Below the pieces are notes generated by a model that saw only the letters and a program-made list of their open reading frames with translations, did no database searches and was not told the DNA's origin. A stretch of 33,572 nt of DNA, taken from positions 1 to 33,572 of the forward strand of contig CALXDJ010000022.1 of NCBI GenBank assembly GCA_944387035.1, in the 5' to 3' direction. Source of the stretch: an uncultured Oscillospiraceae bacterium. GTDB lineage: Bacteria > Bacillota > Clostridia > Oscillospirales > Oscillospiraceae. Both the position numbers and the translations under genes were made by a program. Shown one piece after another: positions 16,067-24,133 of this stretch; within the stretch, counting starts at the first letter, position 1; every line of letters starts with the position of its first letter.

Positions 16067-18550
16067 TTACTTGCAGATGTACAGTGCGCTGTACTCGCCG
16101 TCAGCGTTCAGGACGCCGGTGACGTTGGCCTTGAGAGAGGCAGTCTTGTAGTCGGTAGCCAGCTTCTTGGCGGTGACCACGGTGACATCGTCGCCCTCGA
16201 TCAGGAAGATCTTGGCGTTGTTGGCCAGGTAGTAGCCCACACCGTCGATGGTGATGGTGTTGCTCTTCTGGGTGACCGTGCCGTTAACAGCATTGTAGGA
16301 GAAGTCCTTCTTGTTGTTGTTGGCGTAGGTGCTGTCCACCTTCTCCCAAGAAGTGATGTAGCCGTGCTCATCATACTCGATCTCGGTGTACAGGTAGCCG
16401 CCCAGCGTGTTGCTGTTGGTATCCAGCTTCACCTTGGTCTCCTCGCCGTTGAGGATGGCGCTGTAACGATAGTAGCTGTTCTCGTCGGCGTCGGTACCGA
16501 TCTTGTCGGGAGCGGTCAGGAACACCACGTCGGAGCTGTTGGAGCCGCCGGTGACGGTGCCGCTGCCCTGCTTGACGAAGACGTACTTGGCATAGCCGCT
16601 GTCCTCGTAGACGGAGACATAGGTATCATTGATGGAAGCGTGGGATGCGATATCGGGCACGTTCTTGATGCCGGTGTAGACCTTCACATCGCCGTTGGCC
16701 TTGAGGACCACAAACACGGTGGAAGCATTGCCCTTGGTGGTGCCGGAACCGTAGTTGATGGTCACGCCCTTGGAGTCATAGTTGACCACAGTGACGTTGG
16801 TGCCGACGTTGTCGTTGCCCTTGCTCTTGTTGGTGGCGGTCAGGTTGTACTTGCCGTCCTTGAGGGTGTACTTGAACCAGGCGCCGGCGTTGACGGACTG
16901 GCCGTCCACGTTGGTCAGGTTGGAACCGCTGACGTTGGTGCCGGTGACCTTGCTGTTGTTCACCTTGTCGATGGTGATCTCGTCGTCCTTGCCGTCCAGG
17001 AAGTAAGCGTAGGCCACAACCTTGGAGTTGGTGGTCAGCTGGCTGTTCTTGGCGAACTCGGAGATGAAGACATAGTTGTCCTCAGCCTCCACACCGTCGG
17101 TGTAGAGCACATAGCCATAGGGATCCAGGTACAGGGCGTACTCGGACTTGAGCTCATAGGACTTGTCGGAGGCATCGTTCATAGCGGAGTACTTGTACAC
17201 CGTGCCGCCGGCAGTGACAGTATCCTCTCTGACGTACTCGGTAACAGTGCCGGAAACCTTCTCAGCCTTGGCGATGGACTTGATGTCGCCATTGGCCACG
17301 GTCACCAGGACATACTCCTCATCGGAGAAGGAAGCCAGGTTGTCGAAATCGTCGCTGGAGAGATTGAAGCTCTTGGCGCCGGAGGCCTTGACCTCATCGA
17401 TCTCGGTCAGGGTCAGCTTCTCGTCCTTCTTGTCGTAATCGCCGGTCACCTGCATCAGGTAGGTGTTGATCACGGTGATGACCTGCTCATCCTTGTAGAC
17501 CTCGATCAGAGAACCGTTGCCGGAACCGACCTTGGTGTCGGCATCGCCGGTAGCGCCGTTGACCGTGGTGCCATCCTTCTTGGTAACCACAAAGTCAGAA
17601 CCCTTCACGCCATCCACCACGGTAGCGTAGTTGTAGGCCTTGCTCAGGTCCAGATCCTTGTAGATGGTCTCAGCCTTGGTCTTGGTGGTATAGACCACGT
17701 CGGCCTCCTTGGCATAGGTGCCGATCTTGTCGGCCTTGTTGTACCAGGTCTTGGCAGGACGGCCGAAATCGTCCTGAGACTCGCCGCTCTTGAGCTTGAG
17801 ATCCTTAAAATACTGCTCGCAGAACTGCATCACGCCGTCGCCCTCGCCGTCGTAGTGCTTGGAAGCAGCAGCGGTGTTGGAGACCTTGGAAGCCTCGTTG
17901 CCGCCCACCACAACGGTAGCGCCGTTGATGTTGACCGTGGTCTTGGAGCCGTACTCCACAACATCAGCGGTCAGGGTGTTGAAGGCATACAGGCAGGCCT
18001 CCTCACGGGTGACCGCCTGGGTGCCGACAAACTTGTCGTTGCCGTCGTCCAGGCCAATGCCCATGGCCTGCTTGGCCACAGCCACAGTCCAGTTGGAGCC
18101 GGTGTAGCCCTCGATGTCGGCATCATAGCCCAGGGCGCCCAGCAGCATCTTCATGAAAGCATAACCGGTCAGGGTGCCGGCGGGACGGAAGGTGCCATCG
18201 GCATAGCCGGAGATGATGCCCTTCTGTGCGCAGTACGCGATGTAGCCGGAGAAGGTGTGGTTGGCGGGCACATCCTTAAAGGGAGCGGTGTCTGCAGACA
18301 GGGCGTCAGCAGTGGTGGGACCCAGGATCATGTTGCAGATGATCTTGGCGGCAGCGCCGCGGGTCAGGGTCGCAGAGGGATTGAAGGAACCGTCGGCATA
18401 ACCGTCGACGATATCCAGGGCGGACACCACGTCAACAGCTTCACTGTACTTGATCTTGCTGCTGTCCGTGAAGTCCTTGGCGCTGGCGCTGAACGTGAAC
18501 AGGGAAGTGCTCATCGCCAGTGCCAGAACCATAGACAGGAACTTTTTCAT
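16067..18550 (-). CDS. S-layer homology (SLH) domain surface protein
   Basis: 827-residue secreted protein. Signal peptide MKKFLSMVLALAMSTSLFTF with likely cleavage after SASA (about residue 24). Three SLH-type repeats follow at about 25-78 (VDGYADGSFNPSATLTRGAAA), 90-142 (GIISGYADGTFRPAGTLTGY) and 145-195 (FVGTQAVTREEA); these anchor proteins to cell-wall polysaccharide. The remaining 630 residues are Asp/Lys/Thr/Asn/Tyr-rich, beta-type, with almost no Cys, and match no domain I recognise, so this may be an S-layer or other structural surface protein. GGAGG lies 9 bases before the ATG at 18550. Strong promoter and long structured leader upstream. The opposite strand is open over the whole gene, which is only a codon-usage effect. 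Confidence 0.92.
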   Translation of the reverse strand: MKKFLSMVLALAMSTSLFTFSASAKDFTDSSKIKYSEAVDVVSALDIVDGYADGSFNPSATLTRGAAAKIICNMILGPTTADALSADTAPFKDVPANHTFSGYIAYCAQKGIISGYADGTFRPAGTLTGYAFMKMLLGALGYDADIEGYTGSNWTVAVAKQAMGIGLDDGNDKFVGTQAVTREEACLYAFNTLTADVVEYGSKTTVNINGATVVVGGNEASKVSNTAAASKHYDGEGDGVMQFCEQYFKDLKLKSGESQDDFGRPAKTWYNKADKIGTYAKEADVVYTTKTKAETIYKDLDLSKAYNYATVVDGVKGSDFVVTKKDGTTVNGATGDADTKVGSGNGSLIEVYKDEQVITVINTYLMQVTGDYDKKDEKLTLTEIDEVKASGAKSFNLSSDDFDNLASFSDEEYVLVTVANGDIKSIAKAEKVSGTVTEYVREDTVTAGGTVYKYSAMNDASDKSYELKSEYALYLDPYGYVLYTDGVEAEDNYVFISEFAKNSQLTTNSKVVAYAYFLDGKDDEITIDKVNNSKVTGTNVSGSNLTNVDGQSVNAGAWFKYTLKDGKYNLTATNKSKGNDNVGTNVTVVNYDSKGVTINYGSGTTKGNASTVFVVLKANGDVKVYTGIKNVPDIASHASINDTYVSVYEDSGYAKYVFVKQGSGTVTGGSNSSDVVFLTAPDKIGTDADENSYYRYSAILNGEETKVKLDTNSNTLGGYLYTEIEYDEHGYITSWEKVDSTYANNNKKDFSYNAVNGTVTQKSNTITIDGVGYYLANNAKIFLIEGDDVTVVTAKKLATDYKTASLKANVTGVLNADGEYSALYICK

Positions 18551-18598
18551 GGTTTGTTTCCTCCTTTTGATTTTGGCGGTTAAATCCGCCGCTGTGAT

Positions 18599-18690
18599 CA
18601 AAGCGGAATTCCGTTCGGCGTTTCCGGCGCACATACCGTGGCTAGCCGACCCGTATCTACCCCGGGACGGCCTTCCGGTGTTCCGCTTTG
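18599..18690 (-). ncRNA. Structured 5' leader of the SLH gene, possible riboswitch (class unassigned)
   Basis: The transcript expected from the promoter at 18698-18726 begins almost exactly at a 10-base arm (minus strand CAAAGCGGAA, 18690-18681) that pairs perfectly with TTCCGCTTTG (18608-18599). This closes a GC-rich domain of about 92 bases with further short stems, including GGCTAGCC. Inside are GGGGTAGAT and GTCGGCTAGCC-ACGGTA, which loosely recall the conserved GGGGTnAAT and GTCAGCTAACC of ydaO/yuaA (cyclic di-AMP) leaders, known upstream of cell-wall genes. The resemblance is by eye, partial, and lacks several expected elements. It could be another regulatory RNA or an mRNA-stabilising fold. 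Confidence 0.4.
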
Positions 18691-18697
18691 CATGATG

Positions 18698-18726
18698 AAT
18701 ATATCACGGCCCATTTCATAAATCAA
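18698..18726 (-). promoter_or_regulatory. Promoter for the SLH gene
   Basis: Minus strand TTGATT (-35, 18721-18726), 17-base spacer, TATATT (-10, 18698-18703), set in AT-rich DNA (18700-18880) that can act as an UP-like element. The start near 18691 gives a leader of about 140 bases. The rest of the 390-base gap up to 18942 holds nothing else recognisable except the terminator at 18908-18939. Confidence 0.68.
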
Positions 18727-18907
18727 TACGTTTTATTCGTTTGTAACATAACCGTAACACAGCGATTTTCTCACAAAAAATCAAGTGTTCTCAATCGTTT
18801 TATCGAATTATTCCTTTTATTTTCCAATTGTAACAATCGGTTACATTACCATGCATTCATAACCATACCTTTAGACGTGTACGCACCCGAAAAAGTGACA
18901 GGAGCTG

Positions 18908-18939
18908 AAAAAAAATCGTTCCGCCGAAGCGGAACGATT
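18908..18939 (-). terminator. Intrinsic terminator of the blaI-blaR1 operon
   Basis: Minus strand: perfect 11-bp stem AATCGTTCCGC/GCGGAACGATT with TTCG tetraloop and a run of eight T. It begins 4 bases after the stop codon of the last gene. Confidence 0.93.
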
Positions 18940-18942
18940 CCA

Positions 18943-19530
18943 TTATGACCAGGTAGGGGTATACGGCTCGGGCGGCGGATCCCGGAAGCACCGCCGCAGG
19001 GCAAACAGCGCAGCCATCAAACAGATTCCCGCCACGATATATACTACGGCCAGCACCACCATAACAGCCGCCCATACTTCCGGCAGACGCTCCTGCAGAT
19101 AGAACAGGATGGTTGTCGCCGTAAGGAGCAGTGTCTGCAAGGTTCTACAGCGCAGCAGCCGCCGGTCCAGCGTCTGGTCCGCCCCCTGGTAGCACTGTGC
19201 CAGTGCCGCAAAATCCGTCATCATCTGAAAATGGAAATACATCTGCACTGCACCGATCACAATTCCCACTACGGGAAAATCCAACGTTGCGCCGAAAAGC
19301 TCCGCAGCCCAGCCCAGGCCGCTCCACGCTGCCAGCAGCCATCCCAGCGGGCGCAGCAGCGCCAAATCCCGCCGCTGGCCCTCCAGAAAATGAATGGCGG
19401 AGAGAAACAGCAGGTACGCTCCAAACTCCGGCAAGATATTCAGCTGTCCCAGCCGGATATCAAAGTATAGGAAGAAGTATCCCCATGCCGCCCGGGATAC
19501 CCCGGTATACAAGGTCTGCCACTGCGTCAT
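18943..19530 (-). CDS. Uncharacterised integral membrane protein of the blaR1 operon
   Basis: 195 residues with roughly five to six hydrophobic segments (about 30-48, 60-80, 84-102, 128-146, 152-180), no signal peptide and no family I recognise. Its ATG overlaps the blaR1 stop by 4 bases (ATGA), so it is translated with the BlaR1-like sensor and belongs to the BlaI regulon. That suggests a role in the response to whatever the sensor detects, such as an envelope stress or immunity function (inference only). It ends with a short Pro-rich cytoplasmic tail and is followed directly by the operon terminator. Confidence 0.8.
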   Translation of the reverse strand: MTQWQTLYTGVSRAAWGYFFLYFDIRLGQLNILPEFGAYLLFLSAIHFLEGQRRDLALLRPLGWLLAAWSGLGWAAELFGATLDFPVVGIVIGAVQMYFHFQMMTDFAALAQCYQGADQTLDRRLLRCRTLQTLLLTATTILFYLQERLPEVWAAVMVVLAVVYIVAGICLMAALFALRRCFRDPPPEPYTPTWS

Positions 19531-21482
19531 GCTGTCTCCTCCTTTTCCAACACAACCGGCGGATCCGTCAACCGCTCTCCATTACAATAGAGGTCGGCCC
19601 AAAATGCCTCCGGAACGGGACAGGCCGGATTGTATGTTCCGCCGCTGCCTCCGGCAAAAATCCGTACGGTGGGGCCCCATCCCGGTTCCAGACTAAGGCT
19701 GCCCCAGGCGGTTCCATCGCTGCTGGACCCGCTGCTGTATCCATTCACGCTCCGAAGGGTTGGTGGTTCTTCATCCCGCTCCCACATCGGTGCGACGGAA
19801 AATCCCAGCCGGGTGATGCTGTTCTTCTGCGCCTCCGCTCCTGTATAGGTGCAGGTGCCCCACTGCATGTCGCGCACCTCATCAAAGACCGCGCCGGGCT
19901 TTGGCGTAAGGTCAAAGGACGTGGTACTGCCCAGCCAACTGCTCTGCGTTACATCATTGTCCACCTCGGTGATCGTCTGGTAGCTGACCCCGATCTCCAG
20001 GTCTCCCACCTTCCCTGTATAATCGATCCCCGGCAGTTCCGAACAACCCCAGAGCAGCGCCGGTTCCCGGGCCCGCACCACCTGAAACGCCTCCTGCGGC
20101 ACTACTACCCAGCGGCCATCCTCCTTCTGCGCCTGCACCGTCTGCACGGCGATATCGAGACAATTCTCCTCTGCCGGCTGTCCGTCCGGCGGGTAGGACA
20201 GCACAACTACCATCAGCCCCTCATATACCTCTGCGGCCACCCGATTCAAATTATACAGGAAATATCCCTGGGTTTGGTCCGCCGGGCAAGGCAGTCCCGT
20301 CTCCCATTCCGGCTGGATGCCGGCACGCTCCCGCTGGAGAACGCCCGCTGCCAGATCCGCCTGCTGGGCCTGGGGTGCACACATGGCCCGCAGCACGCCG
20401 CTTTCCGTCAGCAGTGCCTTGCCATAGCTGTCCAATGCTCCAGCCGCCGTGGTGCACCAGGTGGTCCGGCCGGTCGCCAGGGCCACCTCCATATCCAGGG
20501 TTCCCGGCAGGTAATGCTCCCCCAGATAGACGCCGTGCGCCCGACTGCCCACTACCAACGGCGCCGCCAGCACCACACTCATGCACACCGACACCAGTGC
20601 CATTCCAGCAGGGTACCGCTTGAACCGGGCAATCGCCTGAATACGGCGGCGGATATTGGCACCGCCATTGGCTATGGAGGAGGTTCCCGGTGCCCGGGCA
20701 TAGGCCTCATCCGCCATGGACAGCAGAATACGGCCATAATCCCGGCGTTCCTCACCTTCCAGCCGCTCCAGCACCCGCTGATCACACAGGGCCTCCAGAT
20801 CATTTCCCGCCCGGTTGGCACAGTACTGCATCAGGGGATTGCACCAATGCAGACACCGGACCAGACAAATTCCCATCCCCCATGCCACGTCATGATAGCG
20901 GTAGTGGAGCAGTTCATGAAGGATCACCTTTTCATCCATTGCGCATCCCGCAGGTACCGCCAAAACCGGGCGTACCACCCCGCAAATAAATGCGGAAGAG
21001 ATCCCTTCCACCTCCACTGCCGGACAGGCGGACAGGCCGTATTGGGCAGCAGTCTTCTCCACTGCCGCTGTCACATCCGCGGCTGCCGGTGTTCCCCGGC
21101 GCAGTGCCAGCCGCAGCCGCACGTAGGCAATCAAATACCACAAAAGACAGCCGCCAGCTCCCACTGCATACACCCAAAACAGCCACTGCCACACCGTCTG
21201 CGGCGCGGCATCCGGCAGCGGAATGGGGGCTATGACGCCAAGCGGTCCGTAATCTCCTGCCAGAACTGCCTTGAGCGTCTCCACTGCTGCAGGCCAGTTC
21301 ACCAGCACATACCGTCCGCCCCAGCCCGCAGGCAGCAGCGCCACAATCCCTACCAGGCCCCAAATTCCAGCCTGCCACCGGGGTGAGAGCTGCCTGCACA
21401 GCAGTGTTTTAACCACCAGCACCAATACTGCGGCACCGGACACCGTCAGGGTCTGAAGCAAAAATCCCCACAGATCCCGCAT
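19527..21482 (-). CDS. BlaR1/MecR1-like M56 family membrane metallopeptidase
   Basis: 651-residue membrane sensor/protease of peptidase family M56. Membrane segments near 8-27, 38-56 and 98-124; zinc protease motif HELLH (189-193) with probable third ligand Glu230 in NDLEALCD; a fourth membrane segment near 300-322. Residues about 325-651 should be outside the cell. This outer part is not the penicillin-binding-protein-like domain of BlaR1, as no SxxK/SxN/KTG set is evident, so the signal is probably not a beta-lactam. By analogy, signal binding activates cleavage of the BlaI-like repressor encoded just upstream (stop to start gap 3 bases). Confidence 0.88.
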   Translation of the reverse strand: MRDLWGFLLQTLTVSGAAVLVLVVKTLLCRQLSPRWQAGIWGLVGIVALLPAGWGGRYVLVNWPAAVETLKAVLAGDYGPLGVIAPIPLPDAAPQTVWQWLFWVYAVGAGGCLLWYLIAYVRLRLALRRGTPAAADVTAAVEKTAAQYGLSACPAVEVEGISSAFICGVVRPVLAVPAGCAMDEKVILHELLHYRYHDVAWGMGICLVRCLHWCNPLMQYCANRAGNDLEALCDQRVLERLEGEERRDYGRILLSMADEAYARAPGTSSIANGGANIRRRIQAIARFKRYPAGMALVSVCMSVVLAAPLVVGSRAHGVYLGEHYLPGTLDMEVALATGRTTWCTTAAGALDSYGKALLTESGVLRAMCAPQAQQADLAAGVLQRERAGIQPEWETGLPCPADQTQGYFLYNLNRVAAEVYEGLMVVVLSYPPDGQPAEENCLDIAVQTVQAQKEDGRWVVVPQEAFQVVRAREPALLWGCSELPGIDYTGKVGDLEIGVSYQTITEVDNDVTQSSWLGSTTSFDLTPKPGAVFDEVRDMQWGTCTYTGAEAQKNSITRLGFSVAPMWERDEEPPTLRSVNGYSSGSSSDGTAWGSLSLEPGWGPTVRIFAGGSGGTYNPACPVPEAFWADLYCNGERLTDPPVVLEKEETA

Positions 21483-21485
21483 GGC

Positions 21486-21851
21486 TCACACCTCCATCTC
21501 ATCGAGCAGCTTGCGCAGTTCCTCCTTTTCCCGGGCAGAAATCTCGCCTTCTTTCAAAAAAGCCGCCACCAGATCTCCCGCAGCCCCCTGATAAACCCGG
21601 TTGAGAAAGCTTCTGCGCTCCTGGGCCCGGCAGGTCTCCCGGTCCACGCCTGCTTGATAGCGGTGCGGCACGGTATCCTTGTCAATCCGCACCAGTCCTT
21701 TGGCTTCCATACGGGTCAGATAGGTGAGCACCGTATTGCGGTTCCAGCCTGTGAGCGGGCGCAGCTGCTCCACCAGGGTGCCCAATTCCGCGCCCCCCAT
21801 CTGCCAGAGTGCCTCCAAAACCGTCCATTCCCGGTCCGACAGCTTCTGCAT
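21486..21851 (-). CDS. BlaI/MecI family transcriptional repressor
   Basis: 121-residue winged-helix repressor of the BlaI/MecI/CopY family. Begins LSDREWTVLEALWQMGG, with the recognition helix in TGWNRNTVLTYLTRMEAKGLV (about 34-54) and a C-terminal helical dimerisation part. Ribosome site GGAGGTGGCGG precedes the ATG. It lies just downstream of a two-box TACAnnTGTA operator overlapping its own promoter, so it represses the operon blaI-blaR1-membrane protein and is likely inactivated by BlaR1-type proteolysis. Confidence 0.93.
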   Translation of the reverse strand: MQKLSDREWTVLEALWQMGGAELGTLVEQLRPLTGWNRNTVLTYLTRMEAKGLVRIDKDTVPHRYQAGVDRETCRAQERRSFLNRVYQGAAGDLVAAFLKEGEISAREKEELRKLLDEMEV

Positions 21852-21862
21852 GCCGCCACCTC

Positions 21863-21900
21863 CTACATCTGTAGTATCTACCTTTATACTACAGTTGTAG
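21863..21900. promoter_or_regulatory. BlaI/MecI-type operator
   Basis: Two perfect boxes CTACATCTGTAG (21863-21874) and CTACAGTTGTAG (21889-21900), each the TACAnnTGTA dyad known for BlaI/MecI/CopY. The flanking TAGTAT and ATACTA make the whole 38 bases one large palindrome, with 26 bases between box centres. It covers the -10 box and the expected start site of the blaI promoter. Confidence 0.9.
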
Positions 21901-21914
21901 GATCACTTTGTCAA
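21886..21914 (-). promoter_or_regulatory. Promoter of the blaI-blaR1 operon
   Basis: Minus strand TTGACA (-35, 21909-21914, perfect), 17-base spacer, TAGTAT (-10, 21886-21891). The -10 is inside the BlaI operator, so bound repressor would block polymerase. Confidence 0.8.
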
Positions 21915-21941
21915 CCCAATCCGAACAGCTTTTTCACCGTC

Positions 21942-21985
21942 AAAAACACACCAGCCCCGGAACCCAAAGGGTCCCGGGGCTGGTG
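21942..21985 (-). terminator. Intrinsic terminator downstream of the HtrA-like fragment
   Basis: Stem CACCAGCCCCGG/CCGGGGCTGGTG with an inner ACCC/GGGT extension, followed on the minus strand by GTTTTTG. It lies 66 bases past the stop at 22051. A second small inverted repeat, GCCGGAG/CTCCGGC, is at 22023-22048. Confidence 0.8.
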
Positions 21986-22050
21986 AAAGCCTGCTGTATA
22001 CCGCTTCGCGGCTTTGCGGCGTGCCGGAGAGGAGGGAGAAACTCCGGCCG

Positions 22051-22782
22051 TCACACGCTCCGTCCTCCCTGCGTTCTGCCGCTGAAAGCGGACTGGGCAG
22101 CAGGCTGGGAAAGCGCAGTGGTCTGCGTCATCAATTCTACAATTCGTTCCATGACATCGGAGATGGGGATGGCATATCCCATGCCTTCCACATCCGTGGA
22201 GGAGAGCTTGGCCGTATTGATCCCGATGAGTTCCCCATCCAGATTCAGCAGCGCACCGCCGCTGTTTCCGGGATTGATGGCCGCATCGGTCTGAATATAG
22301 GAGGACGTTGTACCGTCTTCATTGGTAATGCTGCGATTGAGCGCGCTGACAATCCCGGTGGTTACCGACTGGCCATAGCCCAGGGCATTGCCAATGGCCA
22401 CCACCTGTTCGCCTACTTCCAGCGCATCAGAATCTCCGATGGAAATGACGTCAATCTGTTCCAATGTCTGTTCCGACAAATCTGTGAGCGCCACCTTCAG
22501 CACCGCCAAATCCAGTTCTTCATCTGTTCCGCACAGCTGGGCTTCGTAAACAGAATTATCCACAAAGCTGACGGAAAGTGTCATGGCATCCGCTACCACG
22601 TGCTGGTTGGTCACAATGTACAGGGCATCCGCCTCTTCATCGCTGTAGATGATGACGCCGGAACCGCAGCTGACCGTCTCCTCCAGCTGCGTTTGTCCGG
22701 AACCGTTCGGGCCAAATCGATGGAAGAAGCTTTGGACCTCCTGCACGGAGATATTGGTAATGGACACCACACATGTCTTCAT
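22051..22782 (-). pseudogene. HtrA/DegP-type serine protease fragment (5' end missing)
   Basis: Trypsin-like HtrA protease domain with the full triad: His61 (TNQHVV), Asp91 (LDLAVLKV) and Ser174 (NPGNSGGA), counted from the in-frame ATG at 22782 (243 residues). Homology begins abruptly at VVSITNISVQEV near 22769; the usual cytoplasmic start and membrane anchor are absent, and the codons before it are antisense of the adjacent carbohydrate-binding gene. At the 3' end the protein stops soon after the protease domain with no PDZ domain. Without export signal or native promoter it is probably non-functional, or a contig-joining artefact. The open frame reaches 22818 but there is no convincing ribosome site. 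Confidence 0.75.
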
Positions 22783-24040
22783 CACCCTGGCCGACGGATC
22801 GGAAAACAGCCTCTCCAACGGCGGAGCCTATCTTCCCATTGATGAAAACAATCTGGACTCCGTCATCTTTTCCAAGACCGATCTGACCCTCAACGGAAGC
22901 GGATCCCTCGCCATCTACGCCGAGGCGGGACACGGGATCGTTTCCAAAGATGATCTGATCATAACCGGGGGAACTTACACCATTGAAGCCGCCAGCCATG
23001 GTATGACCGGTAAAGATACATTCTGCATTGCCGACGGAACCTTTACCATTACTTCCGGCAAGGACGGCCTCCATGCAGAAAACACGGAGGATTCCACTCT
23101 GGGCTCTTTGTATATCACCGGTGGAACCTTCACCATAGCCGCCCAGGGCGATGCCGTAAGCGCCAGCGGCGCATTGCAAATTGACGCTGGAACTTTTGAT
23201 TTACTTACCGGCGGCGGCAGCGCCGCCGTCTCCATGTCCTATGACACTGCACCCGCTCCAGACCGCTCCCGTTCTCCCGGCTCAGGCAGCGACCGTCGTG
23301 AAGCTCCCTCCGGTTTGGAAGAAGCCCCTCCGGATTCTGCCGCGCAGACAAACGCGGAGACGACGGAATCCGACTCCACCTCGCCGGAAGACAGTGAAAC
23401 TACCGACTCCGTCAGTCAAAAGGGGCTCAAAAGCGACGGCACCCTGGTCATACTGGACGGCAGCTTTACCATAGACACTGCGGACGATGCACTTCATGCC
23501 GGTGGAGATCTGGCCATTGCTTCCGGCGAATTTACGCTCAGCAGCGGCGATGACGCCATTCATTCCGATGCCGCAATTACCATTTTGGACGGCACCTATA
23601 CCATTCCAGTATGCTATGAAGGAATCGAAGGTTGCTCGATCACGATCTGGGACGGAACATTCTCCATTACGTCCTATGATGATGGGCTCAATGCCGCCGG
23701 AGACACTACCGGAGAAGGCGCAGATCCGCAGATCTTCCTCACCATCAACGGCGGCACTTTGACCGTAGTTTCCAGTGGGGACTGTATCGATTCCAACGGG
23801 GATTTGACCATCAGCGGCGGCACTCTGGATCTGACGTGCAATGGGGCCGCGGACACCGCGCTGGATGTTGACGGCGCCTATACCCACACTGGCGGCTCTG
23901 TCACGACCAACGACGGATCCGAAGAAAATCCCGGCTCCATGGGCGGCCGGGGAGGTTCTCCCGGCGGCGGCCGAATGGGCGACAGCAGTTCCCCAGACCG
24001 TTCAGCCCAGAAGGCGCCCGACCTTCAAACCGGGAGCTGA
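22760..24040 (+). pseudogene. Carbohydrate-binding (DUF4353-type) surface protein fragment (5' end missing)
   Basis: Beta-helix-like repetitive protein of the carbohydrate-binding domain (DUF4353) family. Repeats such as LTLNGSGSLAIYAEAGHGIV, SKDDLIITGGTYTI, GKDGLHAENTEDSTLGSLYI and DDALHAGGDLAIASGEFTL run through the protein, followed by an acidic/Ser-Thr spacer (about 170-215) and a Gly/Ser/Pro-rich tail. Homology starts mid-domain at HVFITLADGSENSLSNGG (near 22772); the signal peptide and N-terminal part are missing and replaced by antisense htrA sequence. The in-frame ATG at 22760 with a GGAG upstream looks fortuitous. Normally such proteins are exported lipoproteins; this copy cannot be. 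Confidence 0.75.
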
Positions 24041-24080
24041 TGCAGCTCTCCGCATGTTGGGGCTCATCTGCTTCTCATAC

Positions 24081-24116
24081 AAAAAAGCGGACAGAAGATG
24101 TTCTTCTGTCCGCTTT
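24081..24116 (-). terminator. Intrinsic terminator of the sodium:solute symporter gene
   Basis: Perfect 15-bp stem AAAGCGGACAGAAGA/TCTTCTGTCCGCTTT with a 3-base loop. On the minus strand a run of T follows. It begins 17 bases after the symporter stop and may also stop transcription from the plus-strand fragment ending at 24040. Confidence 0.9.
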
Positions 24117-24133
24117 CTACAGGATATCCGCTA

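Noticed and set aside
16019-18583. An 854-codon open frame on the plus strand opposite the SLH gene
   Set aside because: It is exactly antisense to the SLH gene, has Val/Gly/His-biased composition typical of reverse-complement shadow frames, no ribosome site and no family resemblance.
22649-22759. N-terminal extension of the DUF4353-type frame upstream of the junction
   Set aside because: These codons are the antisense of the HtrA protease sequence and are open only by chance; they are not part of the carbohydrate-binding protein.
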